From the NCBI GenBank assembly GCA_012840385.1, contig DULK01000035.1:18049-82048 (forward strand): 64,000 nt of DNA. The letters run 5' to 3'. The position numbers and the translations under genes are program-made. Source of the stretch: Syntrophomonadaceae bacterium. GTDB lineage: Bacteria; Bacillota; DSM-12270; Thermacetogeniales; Thermacetogeniaceae. Below are positions 8,772-18,468 of this stretch, one piece after another. Numbering within the stretch: the first letter of the stretch is position 1; each line of letters begins with the position of its first letter. The notes beneath the pieces were generated by a model. It worked only from the letters and a program-made list of their open reading frames with translations, ran no database searches and was not told the DNA's origin.

Positions 8772-9275
8772 ATGGCTCCGGAAGCATCCGGCGGGGAAAC
8801 CCAGAAGCAGCTCAAGCAGGGTATTGTCATCGATCAAAGGATTCTGGTGGTGGGGGTGGCGGCCGTTGTCATCTGTGCCGTGGCGGCGCTCTTAGTGGCT
8901 TTGTTTGTTGTCAGGAATTCAAATAATATTGCTGCTGCGCGCGGCTCGGGAACCGCTAAAAGCGAAATTTCCCAAGTAGGCCCTCTCTTCGATGCCGGCG
9001 AATACGCGACGAATCTGGCGCCGGGCGGGGAAAAAAAATTCATCAAGATAAAAATTGTTTTCGAATTAAGCGACAAGTCTTTGGAAAAGGAAATCACGGA
9101 AAAATTACCGGTGCTGCAGGATCGGATGCTCTACTTTTTGAACAGTAGAACGAGCGACGAACTGGGTGCGGAGCAGCGCACCGCATTGAAAACCGAAATG
9201 TTGAATGACCTGAACCGCTATCTAACAAAAGGCAAGATTAAGAACATCTATTTCTCGGATCTGGTCATGCAGTAA
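8772..9275 (+). CDS. fliL: Flagellar basal body-associated protein FliL
   Basis: FliL (167 aa) is a single-pass membrane protein that surrounds and supports the stator units. Residues about 18-45 (ILVVGVAAVVICAVAALLVALFVV) form the membrane anchor. The outer domain carries EYATNLAPGGEKKFIKIKIVFELSD and ends with LTKGKIKNIYFSDLVMQ, which fits the stomatin-like FliL fold and its conserved C-terminus. The start ATG 8772 has a GGGAGGT site. fliM follows closely. Confidence 0.93.
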   Translation: MAPEASGGETQKQLKQGIVIDQRILVVGVAAVVICAVAALLVALFVVRNSNNIAAARGSGTAKSEISQVGPLFDAGEYATNLAPGGEKKFIKIKIVFELSDKSLEKEITEKLPVLQDRMLYFLNSRTSDELGAEQRTALKTEMLNDLNRYLTKGKIKNIYFSDLVMQ

Positions 9276-9296
9276 GTTCCTGCGGGAGTGGTTATG

Positions 9297-10289
9297 ATGA
9301 CAGATATTTTATCCCAATCGGAAATCGACGCATTGCTTGCCGCCCTCACGTCGGGAGAGGTAAACCCGAACGAATTAAAAGAAGAAGAAAAAACTAAAAA
9401 GGTTAGAACGTATGACTTCCGGAGGCCGAACAAGTTCTCCAAGGAACAGATGAACAGCATGCAGGTTATTTATGAAAACTATGCCAGGACGTTAGCTACC
9501 TTTCTGTCCGCACAGCTAAGGAACATAGTCCAGATGTCTGTGCTGTCGGTGGAACAGCTGACGTACGACGAATTCATCCGTTCGCTTCCCGATCCTTCAA
9601 TTATCGTCATCTTCAATATGGCCCCTCTCGAGGGGAACGGGATCTTCGAGATTCAGGCTCCTCTTGCCTTTGGAATGATTGACCGGCTTTTCGGCGGTTC
9701 CGGGGGGGTGCCGAACAAAACCCGTGCCTTAACGGAAATAGAGCGTGCCATTATAGAACGGGTGAGCCAGCGAATGCTGGATCTTTTAAGCGAAGCCTGG
9801 GAAAACATCACTAAACTCAATCCAAAGGTGGAGTTTATTGAATCCAACCCCCAGTTCGCTCAAATAGTCTCCCCGATGGAAATGGTGATTTTGATTTCTC
9901 TGGAGACGAAGATTGGAGAGATTGAAGGAATGATCAACTTCTGTCTCCCTTATATAGTGCTGGAGCCTGTTATCGACAAGCTGAGCCTGCACTTCTGGTT
10001 TGCCAGGACGTCGAGCGAACAAAACCCGGCTCACCGTCTTTCTTTACAGAAGCGAATAGAAACAGCACGAATACCTCTTCACGTGCTCTTGGGGACTACA
10101 ACCATCACCGTGAGAGAACTCCTTGATCTTCAGGTTGGTGATGTTGTCCCTTTAGATAAGAAGGTCGAACAGGATTTAGATGTGCTTATAGGGAATTCCC
10201 AGAAGTTTTATGCGAAACCCGGCATTTTAAATAAGAGGTTGGCAATTCAAATCACCGGTTTTCAAATGAAAGGGGGAGACCTGGCCTGA
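9297..10289 (+). CDS. fliM: Flagellar motor switch protein FliM
   Basis: FliM (330 aa) is the main C-ring switch protein and binds phosphorylated CheY. It begins MTDILSQSEIDALLAAL, the conserved CheY-P-binding peptide. The middle CheC-like domain follows, and a C-terminal SpoA (FliN-like) domain ends at about residue 320. The start is chosen as ATG 9297 because it gives the family N-terminus; ATG 9294 and GTG 9288 are in frame, but 9288 lies inside the GGGAG site. The stop TGA overlaps the first codon of fliY. Confidence 0.95.
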   Translation: MTDILSQSEIDALLAALTSGEVNPNELKEEEKTKKVRTYDFRRPNKFSKEQMNSMQVIYENYARTLATFLSAQLRNIVQMSVLSVEQLTYDEFIRSLPDPSIIVIFNMAPLEGNGIFEIQAPLAFGMIDRLFGGSGGVPNKTRALTEIERAIIERVSQRMLDLLSEAWENITKLNPKVEFIESNPQFAQIVSPMEMVILISLETKIGEIEGMINFCLPYIVLEPVIDKLSLHFWFARTSSEQNPAHRLSLQKRIETARIPLHVLLGTTTITVRELLDLQVGDVVPLDKKVEQDLDVLIGNSQKFYAKPGILNKRLAIQITGFQMKGGDLA

Positions 10290-11365
10290 GTGAAAACATT
10301 TTATCACAAGAAGAGATAGACCTTCTGCTTAAGGGAGAGAGCGGCAAGTCTCAAGACACAACTACGATCTCGGACCTGGAAAAAGATACTATCGGCGAAA
10401 TCTGTAACATCTCAATGGGGACGGCTGCTACGACTCTTTCCAATTTAATCGGGAAAAAGGTTGAGATAACCACGCCCCGTGTCAAGATTACAACACGCAG
10501 CCAGTTCCAAGTGGATTATCCTATGCCTTACGTTGTAGTTAATGTTCGGTATACCTCTGGTTTAATAGGCGAGAATCTTTTTGTCATTAAAGAGCATGAC
10601 GCTGCTGTGATTGTTGATCTTATGATGGGGGGAAACGGGAGCGACCCTCCAAAGGAGTTGAATGAGCTTCATCTCAGCGCAATCAGTGAAGCGATGAACC
10701 AGATGATGGGCTCTGCTTCAACCTCGATGTCAACGATTTTCAATAAAACCGTCAACATCTCGCCCCCCTCGTTGAGATTAGTTAATTTAGCCGAAGAACA
10801 GATTGATGGGTTGGATAATGGAGATGAAAGATTAATACTGGTAACCTTCAAGATGTTTATTGAGGACCTGGTCGACAGCGAGATGATGCAGCTTTTACCC
10901 GTGAGTTTTGCCAAGGAGATCAGCCGGGGGCTGCTTGGTCAGTTAGAAGAAAGCCCTTCTCCTGCACAAGAGGAATTAACAAGGGTTGCATCAAAGGAAC
11001 CACCTCCTCAGGTTAGATCTCAACCGGTAAGTGCCGATGAGGGAGTCCAAATCCAACCGGTACAGTTTGTTCCATTTGATACTATTACGTCACAACCTAA
11101 AGAGACTGCGAATTTAACATTGATCTTAGACGTGTCGCTGCAGTTTTCGGTGGAATTGGGGAGAACGCACAAGACCATCAAGGAAATACTTGAACTGGGG
11201 CCGGGGTCGATCGTTGAGCTGGAAAAGCTTGCCGGGGAACCTGTCGATGTTCTGGTTAACGGCAAACCTATCGCCAAAGGAGAGGTCGTAGTAATAGATG
11301 AGAACTATGGGGTGCGCATAACCGAAATCTTAAGCTCCGCTGAGCGGCTTGATAAGCTTCAGTAG
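10286..11365 (+). CDS. fliY: Flagellar motor switch phosphatase FliY (probable CTG start)
   Basis: FliY combines a CheC-type CheY-P phosphatase domain with a C-terminal FliN domain in the C ring. The first ATG in frame (10415) lies inside the protein. The frame upstream reads SENILSQEEIDLLLKGE, the known N-terminal CheY-binding peptide, and the only start giving it is CTG 10286, with AGGGGGAG (10271-10278) 7 nt before and overlap with the fliM stop. Both phosphatase ExxN motifs are visible (EICN and EAMN). The FliN domain, with DVSLQFSVELGRTHKTIKEILELGPGSIVEL, fills the last ~80 residues. The total is 359 aa. Confidence 0.93.
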   Translation: MSENILSQEEIDLLLKGESGKSQDTTTISDLEKDTIGEICNISMGTAATTLSNLIGKKVEITTPRVKITTRSQFQVDYPMPYVVVNVRYTSGLIGENLFVIKEHDAAVIVDLMMGGNGSDPPKELNELHLSAISEAMNQMMGSASTSMSTIFNKTVNISPPSLRLVNLAEEQIDGLDNGDERLILVTFKMFIEDLVDSEMMQLLPVSFAKEISRGLLGQLEESPSPAQEELTRVASKEPPPQVRSQPVSADEGVQIQPVQFVPFDTITSQPKETANLTLILDVSLQFSVELGRTHKTIKEILELGPGSIVELEKLAGEPVDVLVNGKPIAKGEVVVIDENYGVRITEILSSAERLDKLQ

Positions 11366-11385
11366 TAATTCGGGAGGGAGATATA

Positions 11386-11748
11386 TTGGGTAAGCGTATT
11401 TTAATTGTTGATGACGCAGCTTTTATGCGTATGATGCTGAAAGACATCCTGACCAAGAACGGCTATATCGTAGCCGGTGAGGCTGAAAACGGAGCAGTTG
11501 CCGTAGAAAAGTTTAAAGAATTGCGTCCCGATCTGGTGACGATGGATATCACCATGCCAGAGAAGGATGGTATCACGGCTGTAAAAGAAATCTGTGCAAT
11601 AGATTCTAATGCGAAGATCATCATGTGCAGCGCCATGGGCCAGCAGGCGATGGTCATCGACTCGATTCAAGCAGGCGCGAAGGATTTCATTGTAAAACCC
11701 TTTCAACCCGACAGGGTATTGGAAGCAGTCGCTAAGGTATTGGGATAA
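11386..11748 (+). CDS. cheY: Chemotaxis response regulator CheY
   Basis: This is a single-domain receiver of 120 aa. Phosphorylated CheY diffuses to FliM/FliY and changes motor rotation. The acidic pair and phosphoacceptor are in ILIVDDAAFMR and LVTMDITMPEKDG; the switch Ser/Thr is in IIMCSAMGQQ and the Lys in DFIVKPFQPDRV. It starts at TTG 11386 with GGGAGGGAG before it. It sits between fliY and fliO exactly as in B. subtilis. Confidence 0.96.
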   Translation: MGKRILIVDDAAFMRMMLKDILTKNGYIVAGEAENGAVAVEKFKELRPDLVTMDITMPEKDGITAVKEICAIDSNAKIIMCSAMGQQAMVIDSIQAGAKDFIVKPFQPDRVLEAVAKVLG

Positions 11749-11766
11749 CCGGGGGGCCACTTGGTT

Positions 11767-12297
11767 ATGACAACTTCAGCACTAAAAAACCTGTTAAAAA
11801 TCGTGGAAACATACCTGATACTCCTTATTATCGCACCCCCGGCCTGGGCCGCTCCTTTAACTAATTTGGAATACCAGGAACCGGAACCTGTGGCACCACC
11901 AAGTATTGGTGGGCTTCTATTCCGTTTGATCATCAGTTTAATAGTTGTGATTGGGCTGGCTATTATAGGCATCAAGTTTTTACAGAAACGGGCCTTCATT
12001 ACGCAAACTGGACGCTGGATTAGAATCATAGATCAGGTTGGTATTGGTCCCAACAAGGCATTACTGCTGTCGGAAATTGCCGGAAGGATATATGTACTGG
12101 GGGTTACGGATCACAGCATCTCGAAACTTCTGGAAATTGAAGAAACTTCACAAGTAGCGGCAATTTTAGAAGAAAGCCTGGAAACCGGTATTTCTCCGTG
12201 GAAAGGCGGAATTTTGCCTAAACTTTGGAGGAAACCGTTCCAGCAAATGTTTATTGAAAAAAAGGACGATCCTTTTGATGCCAGAGAGGGAGAATAA
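11767..12297 (+). CDS. fliO: Flagellar export apparatus protein FliO
   Basis: FliO (about 176 aa; FliZ in B. subtilis) assists assembly of the FliP/Q/R export gate. It has a signal-like hydrophobic N-terminus ending APPAWAAP, a Pro-rich linker, a membrane helix (LFRLIISLIVVIGLAIIGIKFL) and a basic cytoplasmic domain with IRIIDQVGIGPNKALLLSEIAGRIYVLGVTD, which is the FliO signature. TTG 11761 is an alternative start 6 bp upstream; GGGGGG at 11751-11756 could serve either. It is followed 3 bp later by fliP. Confidence 0.9.
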   Translation: MTTSALKNLLKIVETYLILLIIAPPAWAAPLTNLEYQEPEPVAPPSIGGLLFRLIISLIVVIGLAIIGIKFLQKRAFITQTGRWIRIIDQVGIGPNKALLLSEIAGRIYVLGVTDHSISKLLEIEETSQVAAILEESLETGISPWKGGILPKLWRKPFQQMFIEKKDDPFDAREGE

Positions 12298-12300
12298 AGG

Positions 12301-13080
12301 ATGAGGGAGAGGAAGAAGGCTGTCGGCATCCTGATCACCGTCACCGTACTGCTTGGCTTTGTCTGCTATTTCGTTTTCATCCGGCATGCCAGTGCGCAAC
12401 CCGTTCCCGTCCCGCGCTTGAATATCGGCATTGACACTGCCCAGAAACCGGAAGAAGTATCTCAGAGTCTGCAAATACTTCTGCTTATTACGTTATTGTC
12501 TCTCGCTCCTGCAATCCTGATCATGATGACATCCTTCACGCGCATCATTGTCGTCCTTTCCTTTATGCGGAGTGCTCTTGCAACTCAGCAAATGCCCCCC
12601 AACCAGGTACTGATTGGGCTGGCTTTATTTCTTACCTTTTTCGTGATGGCACCCACCTGGCAGACGGTCAACAGTGATGCATTGCAGCCCTATTTAAAAG
12701 GCCAGATAACACAGGAAGAGGCCTTCCGGCGCGGGATGGAACCTATCCGGTCGTTTATGTTCAAACAGACCAGGGAAAAGGATCTTGCCCTTTTTGTATC
12801 ACTGGCTCATATTCCCAGGCCGCATAATTACAATGACATTCCCAATTACGTCTTGATTCCGGCGTTTTCGATAAGTGAGTTGAAAACAGCCTTTCAAATG
12901 GGATTTGTACTTTTCATTCCTTTTTTAGTTATCGATATGATAGTTGCCAGCACTTTGATGTCAATGGGTATGCTTATGCTGCCTCCCATGATGATCTCTT
13001 TACCTTTAAAGATTCTTTTGTTTATCATGGTGGACGGCTGGAACTTGCTTGTTCGCTCTTTAATAATGAGTTTCCATTAA
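12301..13080 (+). CDS. fliP: Flagellar export gate protein FliP
   Basis: FliP (259 aa) forms the core pore of the flagellar type III export gate with FliQ and FliR. It carries a cleavable-looking signal sequence (residues about 8-32) and the conserved MMTSFTRIIVVLSFMRSALATQQMPPNQVLIGLALFLTFF segment. The C-terminal half has the LMSMGMLMLPPMMISLPLKILLF helices. The length is normal. fliQ follows 11 bp downstream. Confidence 0.97.
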   Translation: MRERKKAVGILITVTVLLGFVCYFVFIRHASAQPVPVPRLNIGIDTAQKPEEVSQSLQILLLITLLSLAPAILIMMTSFTRIIVVLSFMRSALATQQMPPNQVLIGLALFLTFFVMAPTWQTVNSDALQPYLKGQITQEEAFRRGMEPIRSFMFKQTREKDLALFVSLAHIPRPHNYNDIPNYVLIPAFSISELKTAFQMGFVLFIPFLVIDMIVASTLMSMGMLMLPPMMISLPLKILLFIMVDGWNLLVRSLIMSFH

Positions 13081-13091
13081 GGAGTCGTGAA

Positions 13092-13364
13092 ATGACAGAG
13101 CAGTATATTATTACCCTGGGACGTGAGGCCTTATACGCAATTCTTCTGGTCTCTGCCCCGCTGCTGGGAGCGAGTCTGCTGGTGGGTTTGCTCGTCAGCA
13201 TTTTTCAGGCTACTACCCAGATTCAGGAGCAGACGTTGAGCTTTATACCGAAGATCATAGCAGTGCTCGTAACTGCTGTTATCTTCGCACCGTGGATGTT
13301 AAAAATACTGGTTTCTTTTACCCAGGGCCTGTACCTGAATCTCCCGCGCCTGATAGGAGGTTAG
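13092..13364 (+). CDS. fliQ: Flagellar export gate protein FliQ
   Basis: FliQ (90 aa) has two membrane helices and is part of the FliP5Q4R1 gate. The sequence SAPLLGASLLVGLLVSIFQATTQIQEQTLSFIPKIIAV is the standard family signature. The ATG at 13092 has a GGAGTCGTG site just after the fliP stop. The end contains the AGGAGG site used by fliR. Confidence 0.97.
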   Translation: MTEQYIITLGREALYAILLVSAPLLGASLLVGLLVSIFQATTQIQEQTLSFIPKIIAVLVTAVIFAPWMLKILVSFTQGLYLNLPRLIGG

Positions 13365-13376
13365 AATCTGGCTCCC

Positions 13377-14159
13377 ATGGCTTTCACGAACTATGTTTTT
13401 CAGCATATCGATCTCTTTTTTCTGGTGTTCGGTAGGGTGGCCGGGTTCTTTCTGACTGCGGTTCCCTTCAGCAGCAGGAATTTCTTGCTGCAGGCGAAAA
13501 TATGGCTGGCAGCACTGTTTAGTTATCTTATTTTTATGGTTTACCCGCGTAATACAGCTGCGGTTTCAGGGGATTTAATCGGCTATCTGTTGCAGTTCGG
13601 CGGAGAATTTTTAATAGGAGCAATCATGGGGTTCCTTACCCAGATCACCTTTGCGATTTTTCAGTTTGCCGGGCAGATGATGGATATGCAGATCGGTTTT
13701 GGCATCGTAAATGTGATTGATCCTCAGTACGGGATCCAGGTTCCCATCCTGGGAAATTTTAAAAACCTGCTTGCCCTGCTCTTTTTTCTGGCGATTAACG
13801 GGCATCATTATCTTCTGCTGGCCCTTGAACGCAGCTACGACTTCCTGCCGATCGGCAATATTCACATCAGCGGAGGATTCTACTCCTTTATTTTTTCGCT
13901 GGCGGGTGAAATGTTCATTTCTGCCTTAAAAATAGCACTTCCAGTTCTCGGGGCTCTTTTTATAGCCGACCTGGCGATGGGCATCATCGCCCGTACAGTG
14001 CCCCAAATGAATGTTTTTCTTGTGGGATTGCCGTTAAAGATCGGCGTCGGTTTGGGAATGTTGATGCTGATGATGCCGCTGTTTATCTGGATATTTTATT
14101 GGATCTTTACAGGGCTGTTTGAAGATTTGAACAGGCTGCTGATCATCATGAGAAGGTGA
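13377..14159 (+). CDS. fliR: Flagellar export gate protein FliR
   Basis: FliR (260 aa from ATG 13377) has about six membrane helices and completes the export gate. The stretch RVAGFFLTAVPFSSRNFLLQAKIWLA and the downstream FAGQMMDMQIGFGIVNVIDPQYGIQVPILGNF are diagnostic. AGGAGG at 13355-13360 is 16 nt from this ATG but only 7 nt from an in-frame CTG at 13368. The true start may therefore be CTG 13368, adding three residues. The stop overlaps the flhB region. Confidence 0.95.
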   Translation: MAFTNYVFQHIDLFFLVFGRVAGFFLTAVPFSSRNFLLQAKIWLAALFSYLIFMVYPRNTAAVSGDLIGYLLQFGGEFLIGAIMGFLTQITFAIFQFAGQMMDMQIGFGIVNVIDPQYGIQVPILGNFKNLLALLFFLAINGHHYLLLALERSYDFLPIGNIHISGGFYSFIFSLAGEMFISALKIALPVLGALFIADLAMGIIARTVPQMNVFLVGLPLKIGVGLGMLMLMMPLFIWIFYWIFTGLFEDLNRLLIIMRR

Positions 14160-14164
14160 CGTTT

Positions 14165-15274
14165 TTGGTAGAGGGTCTTGAAAGGCTAAACCTGCAGCTG
14201 TTTGCTGAGGATCGAACTGAAAAAGCAACTCCTCGCCGGCGGGAAGAGGCTCGCAGAAGAGGACAGGTAGTACGCAGCATGGAAATCAATTCGGCTGTAA
14301 TCCTCTTGTGCACCTTTTTCTTCTTGAAAACATTCAGCCCCTGGTTGGGGATTCAAATAGGAAATTTCACCAGTCAAATTCTCGGCGAGTTGGGCAGGCA
14401 GGATCTTGGAATGAAAAACCTGTACAGCATCATCCTGTTCACTTTTATTGCGTTCTTTCAGATCTGCCTCCCCATAATGGGTATTGCCCTGGGAGCAGGG
14501 CTGGTGGCGAACTACCTGCAGGTGGGAGTGCTTTTTACAGGCCATCCGCTTACGCCGAGATTTGATCGTCTGAACCCGGTCGAGGGTTTTAAAAGAATCT
14601 TCTCCCGGCGTGCTGTTATGGAACTCGTTAAAGCAGTTATAAAAATGGGGATGGTCGGGTATTTCGCCTATACCACCGTGAGGGGCAATCTGGACTTATT
14701 TCCCGGGCTGCTGGATATGAGCGTAGCCCGGGCCGTCGGGGAGATCGGGGAATTGAGCAGCACCATTATCTTACGGATCGGCATTCTTCTCCTGGTCCTT
14801 GCAATTGTTGATTACCTCTTTCAATATTGGGAATATGAAAAATCGATCAGAATGACAAAACAGGAATTGAAGGAAGAGTACCGTCAGTACGAGGGGGACC
14901 CTCAGGTAAAGGCTAAAATAAGGCAGCTTCAAAGACAGATTTCACTCCACCGGATGATGCAGGAGCTTCCGAAAGCTGATGTTGTTATTACAAACCCAAC
15001 CCATTATGCAGTAGCGCTTAAGTATGTACCAGACGAAATGAAAGCCCCGGTTGTCATCGCAAAGGGGGTGGACGAATTGGCATTGCGAATCAGGGAGGTT
15101 GCCAGAGATAACAACATAACCATTTTCGAAGACCCGCCTCTCGCCCAAACCCTGTATAAGACCGTAGAGATTGGACAGATGATTCCCCCGGAGCTTTATG
15201 AAGCAGTGGCACACGTCTTAGCCTTCGTTTACAGGCTCCGTCAGGGGTACTTCCGCGAAAGGGGGGTGAGCTAG
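14165..15274 (+). CDS. flhB: Flagellar export switch protein FlhB
   Basis: FlhB (369 aa) switches export from hook to filament substrates after self-cleavage. Four membrane helices lie between residues about 35 and 210. The cytoplasmic part contains the cleavage motif in ITNPTHYAVALKY (Asn-Pro-Thr-His). The N-terminal NLQLFAEDRTEKATPRRREEARRRGQV is the standard opening. TTG 14165 is chosen because AAGGTGA is 5-6 nt before it; a GTG at 14156 lies inside that site. Confidence 0.96.
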   Translation: MVEGLERLNLQLFAEDRTEKATPRRREEARRRGQVVRSMEINSAVILLCTFFFLKTFSPWLGIQIGNFTSQILGELGRQDLGMKNLYSIILFTFIAFFQICLPIMGIALGAGLVANYLQVGVLFTGHPLTPRFDRLNPVEGFKRIFSRRAVMELVKAVIKMGMVGYFAYTTVRGNLDLFPGLLDMSVARAVGEIGELSSTIILRIGILLLVLAIVDYLFQYWEYEKSIRMTKQELKEEYRQYEGDPQVKAKIRQLQRQISLHRMMQELPKADVVITNPTHYAVALKYVPDEMKAPVVIAKGVDELALRIREVARDNNITIFEDPPLAQTLYKTVEIGQMIPPELYEAVAHVLAFVYRLRQGYFRERGVS

Positions 15275-15275
15275 G

Positions 15276-17339
15276 TTGGCCAGTGTACCGGTTAGCGGAA
15301 ATTATTTTAGATATAGTGATATCACCGTTGCGGTTGCCGTCATCCTGTCGGTTGTGATGATGATTGTTCCGGTTCCGCCTGACCTCTTGAGTTTTCTTCT
15401 TATTCTGAATATCACTCTGTCCCTTCTTATTTTGCTGGTTTCTCTTTTCACCCAGGAGGCCCTGGAGTTTTCCGTGTTCCCGTCGCTTCTTCTGATTATG
15501 ACTTTGTTCAGGCTCTGTTTAAATATATCCACGGCCCGGTTAATACTCCTGTATGCCTATGCCGGTGAAGTGGTCCAGAAATTTGGTGGCTTTGTTATAG
15601 GGGGAAACCCGGCGGTTGGCTTTGTTATTTTCTTAATATTAGTGGTGATCCAGTTTATCGTAATAACAAGGGGTGCAGAGCGGGTTTCAGAAGTTGCCGC
15701 CCGTTTCACCCTGGACGCCATGCCTGGCAAACAGATGAGTATCGATGCCGATCTCAACGCAGGTATCATTACTGAAGCAGAAGCAAAGAAAAGACGAAGA
15801 AAAATCCAGCAAGAGGCCGATTTTTACGGCGCCATGGACGGTGCCAGCAAGTTCGTCCGGGGAGATGCCATTGCTGCATTGGTGATTATTGTTATCAATA
15901 TCCTGGGCGGATTTATTATCGGCTTAGTACAAAAGGGAATGTCCTTTCAAGAGGCGCTTCAGACCTATACGCTTCTGACCGTTGGAGACGGTCTCGTCAC
16001 GCAGATACCGGCCCTGTTGATCTCTACATCGGCAGGTATCATTGTAACCCGTGCTGCTTCGGAAGCCAGCTTTGGTTTTGATCTTTCCAAACAACTGTTT
16101 AGCTATCCAAAAGCCCTTGGCGTGGCCGGTGGGATACTTTTAATACTGGCTTTTCTTGGCCTGCCACCTGTGCCTATTATTATCATGTCCGGCCTGCTAG
16201 GCGGTTTGGCTTATTCTCTGAACCGTTCCTCTAAAGAAAACAAACTTAAAGAAGAGGAAAGGCAGCGGGCACAAGAATTGGAAGAGTCAAAAAAACCGGA
16301 GCATATTTTATCCCTCGTCCAGGTTGATCCCCTTGAAATCGAGCTCGGGTACAACTTGATACCTCTTGTCGACGCTAAACAGGGAGGTGATCTCCTGGAC
16401 AGGGTGGTGATGATCAGGCGCCAGTGCGCCCTCGAGCTGGGGTTTATTGTTCCTCCGGTACGTCTAAGGGATAATATGCAGTTAAATCCCAATTCCTACG
16501 TGATCAAGATAAAAGGGGTGGAGGTGGCTCGCGGCGACCTGATGCTGGATCACTTCCTGGCACTTGGCCCGGATGTTCAGGACAAGCTTGAGGGAATACC
16601 AACACAAGAACCCACTTTTGGTTTGCCCGCCCTCTGGATTCCGGCGCACTGCAAGGAAGATGCGGAACTTGCCGGATTTACGGTTGTTGACCCAACATCT
16701 GTGATTGCCACTCACCTCACCGAAGTAATTAAAAAATATGCCCATGAACTGCTCACCAGGCAGGATGTTCAGAATTTTATTGACCATATTAAAAAGACTA
16801 ACCCGGCAGTGATAAATGAACTTTCCCCTGATCTGATCAGCCTGGGAGAAATTCAGAAAGTCCTAGGTAACCTCCTGCGGGAGAGGGTTTCGATTCGAGA
16901 TTTGGTTACTATTCTGGAGACCCTGGCAGATTGTGCAAGGTTGACAAGGGATCTGGATCTCCTTACCGAATATATACGTCAAGCCCTTGGAAGACAAATT
17001 GTCAGCCAGTATTTAGAAGATAACAAGCTCTGCGTATTAACACTGGACCCTGAAATAGAACAGTTTTTAAAGGAAGGGATACAGAAGGGTGAACAGGGTT
17101 CGTACCTTGTGCTGGAACCGCAAAAGGCACAGCGTCTTCTAGGAAAATTAAAAGAAGGCGCGCAACGAATGATGGAAGCGGGGCATCAACCTATCATTTT
17201 GTGCGCACCAGTATTGAGGTTGCACCTTAAGCGATTAACTGAAAGAATCTTGCCAGGTCTCGTAGTTCTTTCCTTTAATGAACTGCAGCCAAATATACAG
17301 GTGGAATCCGTTGGGATGGTGAGCATGCTTGAAGATTAG
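15276..17339 (+). CDS. flhA: Flagellar export gate protein FlhA
   Basis: FlhA (687 aa) is the large ion-channel-like component of the export gate, with about eight membrane helices and a cytoplasmic chaperone-docking domain. The FHIPEP region shows TARFTLDAMPGKQMSIDADLNAGII, and the cytoplasmic domain begins near residue 330 (VDPLEIELGYNLIPLVD). The TTG start at 15276 follows GGGGGGTGAG. The 3' end overlaps the first codons of flhF by 11 bp. Confidence 0.97.
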   Translation: MASVPVSGNYFRYSDITVAVAVILSVVMMIVPVPPDLLSFLLILNITLSLLILLVSLFTQEALEFSVFPSLLLIMTLFRLCLNISTARLILLYAYAGEVVQKFGGFVIGGNPAVGFVIFLILVVIQFIVITRGAERVSEVAARFTLDAMPGKQMSIDADLNAGIITEAEAKKRRRKIQQEADFYGAMDGASKFVRGDAIAALVIIVINILGGFIIGLVQKGMSFQEALQTYTLLTVGDGLVTQIPALLISTSAGIIVTRAASEASFGFDLSKQLFSYPKALGVAGGILLILAFLGLPPVPIIIMSGLLGGLAYSLNRSSKENKLKEEERQRAQELEESKKPEHILSLVQVDPLEIELGYNLIPLVDAKQGGDLLDRVVMIRRQCALELGFIVPPVRLRDNMQLNPNSYVIKIKGVEVARGDLMLDHFLALGPDVQDKLEGIPTQEPTFGLPALWIPAHCKEDAELAGFTVVDPTSVIATHLTEVIKKYAHELLTRQDVQNFIDHIKKTNPAVINELSPDLISLGEIQKVLGNLLRERVSIRDLVTILETLADCARLTRDLDLLTEYIRQALGRQIVSQYLEDNKLCVLTLDPEIEQFLKEGIQKGEQGSYLVLEPQKAQRLLGKLKEGAQRMMEAGHQPIILCAPVLRLHLKRLTERILPGLVVLSFNELQPNIQVESVGMVSMLED

Positions 17340-18468
17340 GCGTTTTGTTGCTAACGATATGCAGGAAGCCCTGGCAAAAGTCAAGTCCGTTATGGGTAAC
17401 GATGCCATTATCCTGCAAACCCGGAGATTCCGCGAGGGCGGTTTACTTGGCTTGTTCGGACATTACATGGTTGAAGTAACAGCAGCCGTTGATGAGGATG
17501 TTCGACCTCCTAAGCCTCAAGCCAATCTGTCAGTTCCACCTGTTAACGCCATTGCTTCTGCTGCATCAAAAACAGCAGTGGAGATGGATGTTAAAAAGGA
17601 AATCAATGAACTGAAAGCACTGCTCGGGGAGATGCTCGACGACTTAGAAAACAGTACAGCTACGGCTATCACTTATCCGAAAAACTTTCAGCGCATATAC
17701 AAGATCCTGATAGAAAACGAGGTGGAGGAAAAGCTTGCCCGTAAAATCATTTCTGACGCCCTTGAATCGATAACCCCTTCTCTTTGGCAGGACTATGACG
17801 AGATATCCCGAACAGTTGCAAAACTGATCGTGGAGCGCATTCGTACCAGACCAATTGTTTTTAAAAAGGGGAATGAAAAAAAGCGGATAGCACTGGTTGG
17901 CCCTACTGGCGTAGGCAAGACCACAACAATCGCCAAGCTTGCAGCAATCTTTGCGATCTTGGAAAAAAAGCGTGTTGCCCTTGCAACCGTCGACACATAC
18001 CGCATTGCCGCAGTTGATCAATTAAAAACCTATGCGGACATTATCTCGGTGCCCCTTGAGGTTGCTTACACACCCGGCGAACTAGAGGATGCATTAAAGA
18101 AACATCAGGATAAGGACCTGATCCTGATTGACACGGCGGGGAGAAGTCCCCTGAATGAGTTGCAAATGACTGAACTTAAATCATTCCTCGAACCCTGCAG
18201 CGACGTGGAGATCTTTCTTGTGCTGGGCGCGACGACGAAATATGCCGATTTAATGGAAACCGTAATGCGCTTCAGCCAACTCCCGATTAAACAGCTGGTT
18301 TTTACAAAGCTTGATGAGACCCAACATTACGGTGCCATCTTGAACATTGTCAGTAAAACACGCAAGGCAGTGGCTTATATTACCACCGGGCAAAATGTAC
18401 CTGACGATATTGAGGTCCCGGATCCTGATAAAATTGCTAAATTGCTCCTCCAGGTGAGTAAGAGATGA
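17329..18468 (+). CDS. flhF: Flagellar biosynthesis GTPase FlhF
   Basis: FlhF (379 aa) is an SRP-family GTPase that places flagella and helps set their number. It opens MKIRRFVANDMQEALAKVKSVMGNDAIILQTRRF. The NG domain has the P-loop GPTGVGKTTTIAKLAA, then TVDTYRIAAVDQLKTYA, LILIDTAGRSP and VFTKLDETQHYG. The start is TTG 17329, inside the end of flhA, with GGTGAG upstream. It overlaps flhG by 4 bp. Confidence 0.97.
   Translation: MKIRRFVANDMQEALAKVKSVMGNDAIILQTRRFREGGLLGLFGHYMVEVTAAVDEDVRPPKPQANLSVPPVNAIASAASKTAVEMDVKKEINELKALLGEMLDDLENSTATAITYPKNFQRIYKILIENEVEEKLARKIISDALESITPSLWQDYDEISRTVAKLIVERIRTRPIVFKKGNEKKRIALVGPTGVGKTTTIAKLAAIFAILEKKRVALATVDTYRIAAVDQLKTYADIISVPLEVAYTPGELEDALKKHQDKDLILIDTAGRSPLNELQMTELKSFLEPCSDVEIFLVLGATTKYADLMETVMRFSQLPIKQLVFTKLDETQHYGAILNIVSKTRKAVAYITTGQNVPDDIEVPDPDKIAKLLLQVSKR

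Noticed and set aside
10415..10420. ATG 10415 as fliY start
   Set aside because: It would remove the CheY-binding peptide and the first phosphatase motif (EICN), both of which read perfectly upstream.
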